Assembly (NCBI GenBank): GCA_900541975.1
Contig: UQLR01000023.1
Coordinates: forward strand, 1 to 35,143
Direction of reading: 5' to 3'
From: an uncultured Oscillospiraceae bacterium
Lineage (GTDB): Bacteria; Bacillota; Clostridia; Oscillospirales; Acutalibacteraceae
Length of the DNA: 35,143 nucleotides
Made by a program: the position numbers and the translations under genes. Shown here piece after piece: positions 1 through 6,852 of the stretch (position 1 is its first letter; each line of letters begins with the position of its first letter). Under the pieces are notes generated by a model. It did no database searches. It was not told the origin of the DNA and saw only the letters and a list, made by a program, of their open reading frames with translations.

Positions 1-66
1 CAAAGGGGGCAGACTGTAAATCTGTTGTCAGTGACTTCGGTGGTTCGAATCCACCATCTCCCACCA
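1..66 (+). tRNA. tRNA-Tyr (GTA), 3' part only
   Basis: The window opens inside a tRNA. An anticodon stem (9-13 with 21-25) encloses a 7-base loop with anticodon GTA at 16-18. A long variable arm typical of bacterial class II tRNA-Tyr follows, then a T-arm with GGTTCGAATCC, the 3' acceptor strand at 56-62, discriminator A63 and an encoded CCA at 64-66. The 5' half lies outside the window. Confidence 0.93.
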
Positions 67-70
67 TCTG

Positions 71-125
71 AAAACACCATTGGAATCTGAACACCTAAGG
101 GTTGGACACCAATGGTGTTTTTGTT
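71..125 (+). terminator. Intrinsic terminator after tRNA-Tyr
   Basis: A perfect 13-bp inverted repeat (71-83 with 109-121) surrounds a 25-base loop and runs into a T-rich tail. It lies five bases after the tRNA CCA end, so it probably ends the tRNA transcript. Confidence 0.8.
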
Positions 126-174
126 ATAAATCCTGTATTTATGCGGCTTTTCAAGGTCGCATTTTCTTTTTGCT

Positions 175-1475
175 GTTTGGACTGAAAATAAGAAAAGTGC
201 GAAATTTGAAACGAAAAAGCTTATAGCAAATGAATTCGAACTCATCTGTCTATTCCATTATTCTCGCATATACGCTTGTTTTAAGGCATATTCTTGTTCC
301 TTTTGTTTCGGGGTCTTGTATTGAAGTCTTTTATGTGGACGCTTTGTATTGTAAAAGATGATATACTTGTCCACTGCATCCCGAAACTCCTTTTCGGATT
401 TGTATTTTGTTCGGTATAGTTCCTCTCGTTTCATAGAAGAAAAGAACGATTCCATAACAGAATTATCATAAGGAACATAAGGTCGGGAAAAAGAATGAGT
501 AACATTCAATGCTTTCAGATAATCATCTATTGTTTTTGATGTGTAATTAAACCCTCTGTCAGTATGAAAAATCAAATCAGCAGGTGGCTTCCTGCTCGAA
601 TATGCCTGTTGAAAAGTCGACTTAACGAGTTGAGTGCTGTTTTTCTTTCCTACCTTATAACTGATCACTAATCGGGCGTATAGATCTATGACGACACAAA
701 TGTAAAAGGCTTTGTCATGAAATTTGAAGTATGTAACATCGCTTACCCAAATCTCATTCGGTGTATTCGGATCGAATTCTTGATTGAGATAATTTTTGTG
801 TTTTCGCTTTTCTTCTTCATATAATTTTTTTGCTACCTGACGGATACTGCCGATTCCCATATCCCTCATGAGAGTGCGAACCATTTCTTCACTTACTTTG
901 GCACCTTCATTACGCATAATAGCGGCAATTTTTCCCGCACCCAAAATTTGACTGTTTTCATCATAAATTTCTTGTATTCGCATACGCAGTTCTTCTTTGC
1001 GTTTAGAATACCAAGTATTATCTTTTTTATTACGAAAAACATGATTGTAGAATGTACCTCTTGGGATATTTAGTGCATCGCATATCATGTGAACATTATA
1101 TTTTCCGTGCAACTGCTCAGCAGCATAGAGCCTTTCCTTTAACGGAGATTTAGCTGTACAGGTAACCGATTGCAGGATTTCAATGATTCCCTCTAAACGA
1201 ACTACCTTGTTTTCAAGCAAATGAAAGTTGCGAATATTAATAGGTTTTCGTTTACTGTTTACTTGGTTTTCCTTGTACACTTTCAGCCAACTGTAAAATG
1301 TGCTTTTGGGAATGCCGGTATCAGCAAGTATACCTGCTGATGCTTCACCTCCTGATATGTAGCGGTCGATAATCTTTTGTTTTTCTTCGTCAGTGTATTT
1401 ACACTTCATGTTATCATCTCCTTTGAGGAGAATTATAGCATAAAAATAATTAGTGACTTTCCCAAGTGTTCTATA
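175..1475 (-). mobile_element. IS3-family insertion sequence (ends approximate)
   Basis: The element comprises the transposase gene and its flanks. Outward ends were searched by eye. A loose match exists between the minus-strand sequence near 1453-1473 (GAACAC..GGGAAAGTCAC) and the plus-strand sequence near 177-200 (GGACTG..AGAAAAGTGC), but it is too imperfect to call as terminal inverted repeats. No 3-4 bp target duplication could be fixed. The boundaries given are therefore estimates. Confidence 0.45.
258..1409 (-). CDS. IS3-family transposase (single-frame OrfAB)
   Basis: This 383-residue protein has an N-terminal helix-turn-helix (about 5-45), a second HTH-like/HTH_21 part (about 90-190) and an rve-type DDE catalytic core. 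The catalytic triad is visible: D224 in WVSDVTYF, D284 in HTDRG and E320 in VMESFF. The 35 residues between the second D and the E give the DD(35)E spacing of IS3. IS3 elements usually need a -1 frameshift to join OrfA and OrfB; here one uninterrupted frame encodes both. The start is supported by AAAGGAG just upstream on the minus strand and a TATAAT at 1432-1437. No frameshift or stop breaks the gene, so it may be active. It lies between tRNA-Tyr and the defence operon, which it points away from. Confidence 0.93.
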   Translation of the reverse strand: MKCKYTDEEKQKIIDRYISGGEASAGILADTGIPKSTFYSWLKVYKENQVNSKRKPINIRNFHLLENKVVRLEGIIEILQSVTCTAKSPLKERLYAAEQLHGKYNVHMICDALNIPRGTFYNHVFRNKKDNTWYSKRKEELRMRIQEIYDENSQILGAGKIAAIMRNEGAKVSEEMVRTLMRDMGIGSIRQVAKKLYEEEKRKHKNYLNQEFDPNTPNEIWVSDVTYFKFHDKAFYICVVIDLYARLVISYKVGKKNSTQLVKSTFQQAYSSRKPPADLIFHTDRGFNYTSKTIDDYLKALNVTHSFSRPYVPYDNSVMESFFSSMKREELYRTKYKSEKEFRDAVDKYIIFYNTKRPHKRLQYKTPKQKEQEYALKQAYMRE

Positions 1476-1485
1476 AGGAAAAATA

Positions 1486-1516
1486 CATCAAATTGAGAAA
1501 AAATCTCAATTTGATG
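1486..1516. promoter_or_regulatory. Perfect 13-bp inverted repeat next to the defence-operon promoter
   Basis: Two perfect 13-base arms (1486-1498 and 1504-1516) flank five A residues. The right arm ends at the base before the -35 box (1517). It could be a repressor or activator site for the defence operon, or a hairpin that blocks read-through from the left. No long T-run follows it, which makes a plain terminator less likely. Which role applies is inference. Confidence 0.6.
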
Positions 1517-1544
1517 TTGACAATTAGATTTTTTTGCATATAAT
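1517..1544 (+). promoter_or_regulatory. Consensus sigma-A promoter of the defence operon
   Basis: A perfect -35 TTGACA (1517-1522) is separated by 16 bases from a perfect -10 TATAAT (1539-1544). Transcription would start near 1551, giving a leader of about 29 bases before the first gene. Such a strong promoter beside a palindrome suggests the operon is actively held off or autoregulated. Confidence 0.85.
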
Positions 1545-1579
1545 AGATAGTGAGCAAGAATGAAAGGAGCAAAATTAAA

Positions 1580-2851
1580 ATGTTACTTCAATTCAATTTT
1601 AAGAATTACAAGTCATTTAGAGATGATACCACAATAGATTTAACCGCAACGAAGATTTCAGAATTCAATAATCACGTAGTAACAATAGCCAATGAACGGA
1701 TACTGCCTGTTGCATCTATCTTTGGTGCAAATGCAAGTGGTAAATCAAATGTCCAAGAAGCTTTTCGTTATATGTCAACTTATGTTATTCAATCATTAAA
1801 CTATGGCGGCGACGAAACTTCATCTAAAAAGAAAAAATCGGAGTTTTTCAAACCAACACCTTTTCTTTTTGATGCAACAAGCAAAAATGCAGAGTCTTCA
1901 TTTGAAGTCTATTTCATAGATTCTGAAGAGAACGGAGCAAAAACCTATAATTACGGGTTTACTGTAAATAGCATTGGTGTGTGTGAAGAATGGCTGAATT
2001 ATAAATCAAAATCTTCACGAGGCGTATATAAAAGAATCTTTTACAGAAACGGAAGCGAATATGATTTTTCCGGTCTTCCAGCAAAGAGCCAAGAGAATTT
2101 AAAAGTTGCCTTAGAAAAGGAAACCCTCGTAGTATCATTAGGCGCTAAACTAAAAGTTTCCAAACTAAAGTTTGTACGAGATTGGTTTTTAAATAATGAT
2201 TTTGCTGACTTTGGAAAACCAATTGAAAATTTCTTCCTTTCTCAACTAATTCCTGAGGGATTTGCTGATGATAAATCTGTCCAAAACAAAGTTGTAAATT
2301 ATTTTGCAACATTTGACCCATCGATTGTCGGTTTTAATGTTGAAGTTCTAAAAACTGATGACGAAGATGACGAGCACATAAAAATAGACGCCATTCACAA
2401 AGTTATTGATTCCGATGAAACTGCATCTATTCCGCTACAGCATGAATCTGCTGGCACACTCAAAATGTTTGCCCTTTATCCGATGCTTCAGGATGTTTTG
2501 TCAACAGGTGGAGTATTCTTTGTAGATGAGTTAAATGCTAGATTACACCCATTGCTTGTAAGAACATTCATTATTACTTTTTTAGATCCAGAAATAAACA
2601 CAAAACACGCTCAGTTAATATTCACATCTCACGATTCTTGGCAGCTAAATGGCAGCATGTTAAGGAGAGATGAAATTTGGTTTACTGAAAAAGATGCAAA
2701 TGGCGTTTCAAATTTATATTCTCTTGCTGATTTTGTTGATGAAGACGGTGTAAAGATTAGAAAAGATGAAAATTATGAAAAAAATTACTTGCTAGGAAAG
2801 TACGGAGCAATTCCTACCTTAAAACATTTTGATATGTTTAAGGAGGAATAA
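1580..2851 (+). CDS. AAA/OLD-type ATPase, AbiL-like defence protein
   Basis: This 423-residue ABC-class ATPase has a Walker A GANASGKSN at 49-57, an ABC-signature-like ESAGTLK near 289-295, a Walker B VFFVDELN at 312-319 and an H-loop TSHD at 349-352. The short first domain, MLLQFNFKNYKSF, is typical of AAA_15/AAA_21 (OLD/RecF-like) defence ATPases. The ATG at 1580 is chosen over an in-frame GTG at 1550 because AAAGGAG (1563-1569) sits just upstream of it and the promoter would start transcription at about 1551. It is the first of four coupled genes; the next begins 3 bases after its stop. An ATPase of this class followed by RloB is the layout I associate with AbiL (AbiLi/AbiLii) abortive infection. 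It probably senses or drives the partner using ATP; the trigger is unknown. Confidence 0.85.
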   Translation: MLLQFNFKNYKSFRDDTTIDLTATKISEFNNHVVTIANERILPVASIFGANASGKSNVQEAFRYMSTYVIQSLNYGGDETSSKKKKSEFFKPTPFLFDATSKNAESSFEVYFIDSEENGAKTYNYGFTVNSIGVCEEWLNYKSKSSRGVYKRIFYRNGSEYDFSGLPAKSQENLKVALEKETLVVSLGAKLKVSKLKFVRDWFLNNDFADFGKPIENFFLSQLIPEGFADDKSVQNKVVNYFATFDPSIVGFNVEVLKTDDEDDEHIKIDAIHKVIDSDETASIPLQHESAGTLKMFALYPMLQDVLSTGGVFFVDELNARLHPLLVRTFIITFLDPEINTKHAQLIFTSHDSWQLNGSMLRRDEIWFTEKDANGVSNLYSLADFVDEDGVKIRKDENYEKNYLLGKYGAIPTLKHFDMFKEE

Positions 2852-2854
2852 ACG

Positions 2855-3511
2855 ATGGCGAGTTTTGAAAGAAATGGTAATCGAAAAGTAAGAGGACAAT
2901 TGTTCAAACGGCGTATTCCAGAGCTTGGATATTACTTTATTGTAACAGACACAAAAGAGACTGAACAAAATTATATGTTTGGGCTCCGGGATTCTATTCC
3001 TCCAGACTTGCAGGGTAAGCTAGTAATCAAAGTAATTAAGACTAAAACAAGAAGTCTCGTTGAAGAAGCTTTAAATCTTGCTTCATTAAGCCCACAATAT
3101 GGAGAAATATGGATCATAATTGACAGAGATCAAGTCCCCAATTTTGACGAGATTATTTCTGAAGCGATAGCGAAAGGTATAAATGTTGGTTGGACAAATC
3201 CTTGCATAGAAGAATGGTTTAGCGCCTATTTTGGTGCTATGCCTACATATGCTAACTCGGTATCCTGCTGTAACGGATTTGAACAAATATTTGAACGCAA
3301 TGCACACCAAAAATATGTCAAATCGGACTCGGCAATTTATGAAAAGCTGAATCGCTTCGGAAACGAGGAGAAAGCCATTCGTATTGCTACACAGAAAATG
3401 CATGACCACATGATACAAGGCAAATATAAGCCATCTGAACAAATCCCTGGAACTACCGTTCACTTATTAGTGGATGAAATAAAATCGAAAATAAATCAAA
3501 AGGAGAAATAA
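2855..3511 (+). CDS. RloB-like (TOPRIM-like) putative nuclease, AbiLii-like
   Basis: This 218-residue protein resembles the RloB family. Conserved acidic positions match a TOPRIM-like active site: the TE pair at 36-37 in TDTKETEQNY and the DRD at 90-92 after a hydrophobic strand (EIWIIIDRD). An NPCIEEWF segment at 115-122 follows, also typical of RloB. Its AAGGAGG ribosome site lies inside the end of the upstream ATPase gene, so the two are translationally coupled. By analogy with other ATPase plus TOPRIM pairs (OLD, PARIS-type) it is the likely effector, cutting nucleic acid when the ATPase is triggered. That function is inference; the family assignment is fairly secure. Confidence 0.8.
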   Translation: MASFERNGNRKVRGQLFKRRIPELGYYFIVTDTKETEQNYMFGLRDSIPPDLQGKLVIKVIKTKTRSLVEEALNLASLSPQYGEIWIIIDRDQVPNFDEIISEAIAKGINVGWTNPCIEEWFSAYFGAMPTYANSVSCCNGFEQIFERNAHQKYVKSDSAIYEKLNRFGNEEKAIRIATQKMHDHMIQGKYKPSEQIPGTTVHLLVDEIKSKINQKEK

Positions 3512-3513
3512 AT

Positions 3514-4197
3514 ATGGCAGAACAAAATAACAGTTTTCCTACAATTTCCGAAAAAAATTGGTGGACAATTAGAGAAAAATTCAAATCGTCACTTCCTTCA
3601 GTAGTCTCTACGACTTACATTAAATCGCTGCTTTCGATGGCGAACGATAACTCAGCTAACAGTAATGTAATTAGCCCATTAAAACGTATAGGGCTTATTG
3701 ATGATGAAAATAAACCAACAGCGTTGGCTAACGATTGGAGAATAGATGACAAGTATAATACTGTATGTGAAACAATTGTAAAATCCGTATACCCAACGGA
3801 GCTTTTGGACTTGTTTCCCGACTCAAGTGTCGATAGAGCGACCGCAAGAACATGGTTTATGAGCCAGGGGGTTGGACAAGGTGCTGCTGACAAAATGGTT
3901 GCGCTTTTCTCTCTGCTTAAAAACGGTGAAATTAGAGATAAAGCGAGCGGATTTACAAAAAGCACATCAAATAAACCGGCAAATTCAAAACAGCGTAAGG
4001 CATCTGCAAACAAAACAACAAATACAGCTTCAACTGACCATCCAGCCGTAGAAACCGATAAAAACATTGATTCTATCAATCGCCCCAATCTGCATATCGA
4101 TTTACAAATCCATATTTCACCTGATTCAACGCCAGATCAGATTGATACAATATTTGCCAGTATGGCTAAGCACTTGTATGGGATGAATAACAAATGA
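3514..4197 (+). CDS. DUF5343-like protein in defence operon
   Basis: This 227-residue protein has three visible parts. Residues 1-145 are helix-rich and resemble DUF5343, with winged-helix-like text around VISPLKRIGLIDDENKPT. A low-complexity polar linker (about 146-190, rich in S, T, N and K) follows. A short conserved tail (about 193-225) has the strand-helix pattern HIDLQIHISPD..DQIDTIFASMAKHLYG. It starts two bases after the RloB stop, with AAGGAG upstream, and its stop overlaps the next start by four bases (ATGA). The tight pairing with the following HEPN-like gene suggests that the two act together, for example as DNA-binding or antitoxin partner and effector, but no function is established. 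Confidence 0.72.
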   Translation: MAEQNNSFPTISEKNWWTIREKFKSSLPSVVSTTYIKSLLSMANDNSANSNVISPLKRIGLIDDENKPTALANDWRIDDKYNTVCETIVKSVYPTELLDLFPDSSVDRATARTWFMSQGVGQGAADKMVALFSLLKNGEIRDKASGFTKSTSNKPANSKQRKASANKTTNTASTDHPAVETDKNIDSINRPNLHIDLQIHISPDSTPDQIDTIFASMAKHLYGMNNK

Positions 4198-4718
4198 GTT
4201 TTCAACATAATGTACTTCTTGCCACACAGCAAATAAATCAAGAACTTAAGGAAGCAGGGTTTTCGAAAAATGAACCCGTTATTTGTAAAATTGAAAGTCA
4301 TTGTATATATGACGAGATCATAACAAATAAATCTCTTCGACGAAAAACGGAAAAACTATTTAAAGATGGTCATCATGCCAGAGCAGTTGAGGAAGCCTTC
4401 AAATTACTTGATAATCTTGTAAAAAAGAAAGCAGAACTACAGAACACTGATATAACAGGTGCGCCATTAATGCAGAAGGTTTTCTCTCCCAATAAACCTA
4501 AACTTAAACTTAATAGTGGTGTAACTTCATCAGAACAAAATGAGCAATCAGGATATATGCAGATTTTTGCTGGATGTATGACTGGAATACGAAATCCCCG
4601 CGCACACGATTCGGATTGGGAGGATACAGAAGACCGCGCTTTACAGCTTCTAATGTTAGCTAATCATTTAATTGAAAGAGCACAAATGGCAGAGATAACT
4701 GAGTTAGCTGTATTCTAG
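4194..4718 (+). CDS. TIGR02391/Ymh-like HEPN-type protein, putative RNase effector
   Basis: This 174-residue protein resembles the TIGR02391 (Hypoth_Ymh) family. The central GAPLMQKVFSP (89-99) and the region ending in GIRNPRAHD (131-139) are the recognisable marks. R133-N134 and H138 form an RX4H motif with Asn after Arg, the catalytic signature of HEPN ribonucleases. It is predicted to be all-helical and cytoplasmic. Its ATG overlaps the previous stop, so it is made together with the DUF5343-like protein. It may be an RNase toxin held in check by neighbours. The motif is seen; the activity is inferred. Confidence 0.75.
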   Translation: MSFQHNVLLATQQINQELKEAGFSKNEPVICKIESHCIYDEIITNKSLRRKTEKLFKDGHHARAVEEAFKLLDNLVKKKAELQNTDITGAPLMQKVFSPNKPKLKLNSGVTSSEQNEQSGYMQIFAGCMTGIRNPRAHDSDWEDTEDRALQLLMLANHLIERAQMAEITELAVF

Positions 4719-4842
4719 GGAACAAGATTTTATATATACAAGTTGAGTAATCGATTTGTTGGAATTTATTCTATCAATGTGAGAGTTCAACTCCATCAAC
4801 CAAAATCGCCAAAATATCTTTTTTATAGTCCTTAGACAAGTT

Positions 4843-4875
4843 ATGTGTCCGATTTTACTGTCGGGCACATTTTTA
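4843..4875 (+). terminator. Intrinsic terminator of the defence operon
   Basis: A 9-bp stem (4844-4852 with 4861-4869, one G-T pair) with an 8-base loop is followed by five T residues. It lies about 125 bases after the fourth gene and closes the operon. Confidence 0.75.
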
Positions 4876-5035
4876 TTAGTATTCATGCGGGTTTGCTGGC
4901 TTTTTAGAGCGCAAAAACAAAACCGGTTTTCTATAGATTTATTTTTCATAAAACGGAAAAAGGACTTTCGCAAGCAGATACGGGGTTTCCGCCTGGTTTT
5001 TCAGATCGGAGGGCCCGCTTTCTGTGGGAAAAAGC
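4868..5035 (+). repeat. Intergenic repeat, copy 1 (left of the Abi_C module)
   Basis: This stretch aligns at a constant offset of 1740 bases at its start with 6608-6780. Shared blocks include CATGCGGGTTT, GGCTTTTTAGA, TTTTCYATAGAT and a 3' hairpin region (4982-5018 here). The copies differ by scattered substitutions and small indels, so they are old relatives. The 3' hairpin is kept in both. No coding capacity is evident. Confidence 0.75.
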
Positions 5036-5075
5036 TGTTTTATCTACTATAATAAAAAGATGAGAAGAAAAAATT

Positions 5076-5141
5076 ATGAGTTCAAGACGTATTGGCATAT
5101 GTGCCTTATGTGGACAAGAGAAGGAGTTGGCCTTTGAATAG
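5076..5141 (+). pseudogene. Remnant of an HNH-endonuclease-like gene (first 21 codons)
   Basis: A short frame begins at an ATG and reads RRIGICALCGQEKELAFE before a TAG stop. The CALCG..KEL.FE pattern is how many small HNH endonuclease-like defence proteins begin, where it normally continues HxPP. Here it stops just before that point and nothing downstream restores it. A TATAAT lies at 5048-5053 but without a convincing -35. It is probably the truncated start of a lost defence gene; chance similarity cannot be excluded. Confidence 0.4.
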
Positions 5142-5265
5142 TCAAGCAGTTCAACTTGTAGTAAGAAAGATATATTTAACAAAGTGGAGTTTTCGAATTC
5201 ACATGGCGATTGACCTAAATTAGTAAGAAAGAAAGTTTGAGGGTCGGCGGGGGAAAGGATCAATA

Positions 5266-6216
5266 ATGAACATAAAAGAAATAACCGAAAAAATTGACTC
5301 GTTAAAATCTGAGGTTCAATCTCATACCCATTCATATATGTTGGATCCAGATTGTACTTGTGTGATTGACAATCAATTAAATGGATACGTTCGTGCTGTG
5401 CAAGCATACTGTGCAACAAATAACCTGATAGCAATTGCTGCAAATATAAATGATCTGCTTCCCATTGCAAGAAACGCCATAGAATTTTTTTGCTTTTGGG
5501 ACGGGGTAAAATCAGATATCATTGAACACTCCAATAGTGTTTCTGGACAAAATAGACTTCGCATTATCACCTCCATCGCATATGAATTGCAGTCAACAAT
5601 GACAAAAGACGGGATTGATATTTATCTCTCTGGTTTTGGCGTTGAGATCTCGGATTCTAATTATACTGTTAACAGTAAACGAGTATATGTTGAAAATACT
5701 CTTAAAAATGTTGATGGAATAATTATTATGAATATTTCCAAAGACCTCAATATATTTTTACCAGATATTGTAGATACTGAAATTAGTGAAAAAGTAAGCG
5801 CAGAATTTGTAAATCAACAGATTTCTAAATGTCGGGCGAAGATGAATAATGGTGATTATGATGGAGCCATTACTAATGCTCGAACTCTGCTTGAAGAAAT
5901 ATTACTTGGTATTGAGGAAAAAATGGTTGGATGTAGGCAAAATTACGAAGGGAATTTGCCGTCACTATATAAAAGAGTCTCGAGGCAAATTAACATGTAT
6001 CCAGACGATAGTAAGACTAACAACTCAATAAATGAAATATTACGGGGTTTTGTATCTATAATAAACGGATTTTCTGGAATGTCAAATAACATAGCAGATC
6101 GACATGCCACAGCAAAGCATCCCCAGCGTCATCATGCTAAAATTGGGGTCAATAGTTCCATGGTAGTCTGTGAATTTCTTTTAGAAAGCTATGAATACCA
6201 GCAGACTAAACAATAA
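5266..6216 (+). CDS. Abortive-infection protein with Abi_C (HEPN-like) domain
   Basis: This 316-residue protein has an N-terminal half of unknown type (about 1-170) and a C-terminal Abi_C-like domain (about 175-312). The domain shows the helix NNGDYDGAITNARTLLEEIL typical of the family and the end motif with R279, H285 and R288-H289-H290 before SSMVVCEFLLESYEYQ. The Arg-His spacing resembles a HEPN RNase active site, though less canonical than RX4H. The ATG at 5266 has GGAAAGGA upstream. The gene stands alone between two repeat copies and ends in its own terminator, so it is a separate module from the four-gene operon. It is likely a phage-triggered growth-arrest protein; the trigger and target are unknown. 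Confidence 0.78.
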   Translation: MNIKEITEKIDSLKSEVQSHTHSYMLDPDCTCVIDNQLNGYVRAVQAYCATNNLIAIAANINDLLPIARNAIEFFCFWDGVKSDIIEHSNSVSGQNRLRIITSIAYELQSTMTKDGIDIYLSGFGVEISDSNYTVNSKRVYVENTLKNVDGIIIMNISKDLNIFLPDIVDTEISEKVSAEFVNQQISKCRAKMNNGDYDGAITNARTLLEEILLGIEEKMVGCRQNYEGNLPSLYKRVSRQINMYPDDSKTNNSINEILRGFVSIINGFSGMSNNIADRHATAKHPQRHHAKIGVNSSMVVCEFLLESYEYQQTKQ

Positions 6217-6255
6217 AATTTTCTTGTTTTAGGAAGTCGGTAGGTATTGGGAAGG

Positions 6256-6280
6256 GCATCTAAAGTGTCCACCCCTTCCA
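6256..6280 (+). repeat. 25-bp direct repeat, copy 1
   Basis: The sequence beginning GCATCTAAAGTGTCCACC recurs at 6554-6578 with only two differences in 25 bases. A looser third relative (TAGATGTCCACCTCA) starts at 6594. The repeats may be footprints of mobile-element ends or recombination. Confidence 0.7.
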
Positions 6281-6281
6281 C

Positions 6282-6319
6282 GTCGCCGCAAGCTGCATAT
6301 CGCTTGCGGCGACTTTTTT
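6282..6319 (+). terminator. Intrinsic terminator of the Abi_C gene
   Basis: A perfect 12-bp GC-rich stem (6282-6293 with 6302-6313), an 8-base loop and six T residues follow the Abi_C stop by 66 bases. Confidence 0.88.
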
Positions 6320-6329
6320 ACAAAAGCCA

Positions 6330-6440
6330 CCAGCGCGCTCATTCCGCTGCGTCTCCTTTTCCGAAAAAGGTCACGCTGCGCCTTTGCTGCTCGCTTGTAA
6401 ATGCGCTCACAACGCTTCGGCTTGCTACCAATTTTTTGCG
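6330..6440 (-). repeat. Degenerate intergenic element, copy 1
   Basis: The minus strand of this stretch contains CAAGCGAGCAGC, GCAGCGTGACCTTTTT and GGAAAAGGAGACGCAGCGG. The same order of motifs occurs on the plus strand near 34658-34715. Reading frames through it are Arg/Lys-rich and unlikely to be genes. It looks like a dispersed intergenic repeat of this genome. Confidence 0.5.
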
Positions 6441-6553
6441 GGCACGCCTTACAGCGCATGACACCTTTCTTCTATCCAGTACACATACCTGCGGTGAGCA
6501 TTTCGCGCCCGCAGTTTTTTCTTTTTTGTAGTGCTGTGCCCGCGTTTTGAGCA

Positions 6554-6578
6554 GCATCTAAACTGTCTACCCCTTCCA
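6554..6578 (+). repeat. 25-bp direct repeat, copy 2
   Basis: This is the second copy of the repeat at 6256-6280, with GTGTCCA changed to CTGTCTA. The two copies bracket about 270 bases that hold the Abi_C terminator and the degenerate element. Confidence 0.7.
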
Positions 6579-6607
6579 TCTGGGTCGGTTATTATAGATG
6601 TCCACCT

Positions 6608-6780
6608 CATTTTTCCTAGGTTTCATGCGGGTTTACGGGCTTTTTAGAATCCAAAATCCAAAACGATTTTCCATAGATGCCTTTTCCATAAAATAGCAAA
6701 ATAAAAGATCTTTGCAAACAGAAGTGGGGCTTCCACCTGAATTTTCAGGCCGGAGGCCTCGCTTCCTATTTTTCTGTGAT
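6608..6780 (+). repeat. Intergenic repeat, copy 2 (right of the Abi_C module)
   Basis: This is the diverged partner of 4868-5035. Its 3' part folds well: 6726-6734 pairs with 6752-6760, and 6736-6740 pairs with 6745-6749. The equivalent hairpin in copy 1 differs in sequence but is largely preserved. No gene is seen in it. Confidence 0.75.
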
Positions 6781-6822
6781 AGGTTTACATTCACCTAAAT
6801 GTAAATAATTTATGAATATTTT

Positions 6823-6852
6823 CAAAAGTTGCACAAAACAGGGCAACTTTTG
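6823..6852. promoter_or_regulatory. 10-bp inverted repeat upstream of the toxin gene
   Basis: Perfect 10-base arms (6823-6832 and 6843-6852) flank a 10-base loop. The right arm overlaps a TTGACA (6850-6855) that could be a -35 box, although no good -10 stands at the right distance. It may be an operator of the toxin-antitoxin unit; this is tentative. Confidence 0.45.

Larger units (their letters stand above)
4719..5265. other. Gene-free stretch between defence modules
   Basis: This AT-rich spacer of 547 bases holds the operon terminator, repeat copy 1 and the HNH-like remnant. A near-duplicate 12-base motif, TAGTAAGAAAGA, occurs at 5159-5170 and again at 5221-5232. I see no intact gene and no clear promoter for the following Abi gene. 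Confidence 0.6.

Noticed and set aside
1486..1516. Inverted repeat as IS3 terminal repeat
   Set aside because: Both arms lie together on one side of the transposase gene and no copy is present at the other side, so it is not the element's end.
3086..3463. Long antisense frame inside the RloB-like gene
   Set aside because: It mirrors the real gene, has no ribosome site and shows no family similarity.
4782..4810. Stretch resembling a tRNA 3' end (GAGAGTTCAACTCCATCAACCA-like), possibly an attachment site
   Set aside because: The T-stem does not pair properly beyond one or two bases and the sequence does not match the 3' end of the window's tRNA-Tyr, so neither a tRNA nor an att duplicate is supported.
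4843..4875. GTGTCCGA-type sequence as an IS end
   Set aside because: It is fully explained by the terminator stem, and no matching end was found nearby.
6229..6557. Arg/Lys-rich frames on both strands
   Set aside because: They lie in the degenerate repeat element and terminator, have no ribosome sites and overlap one another, so they are not called as genes.
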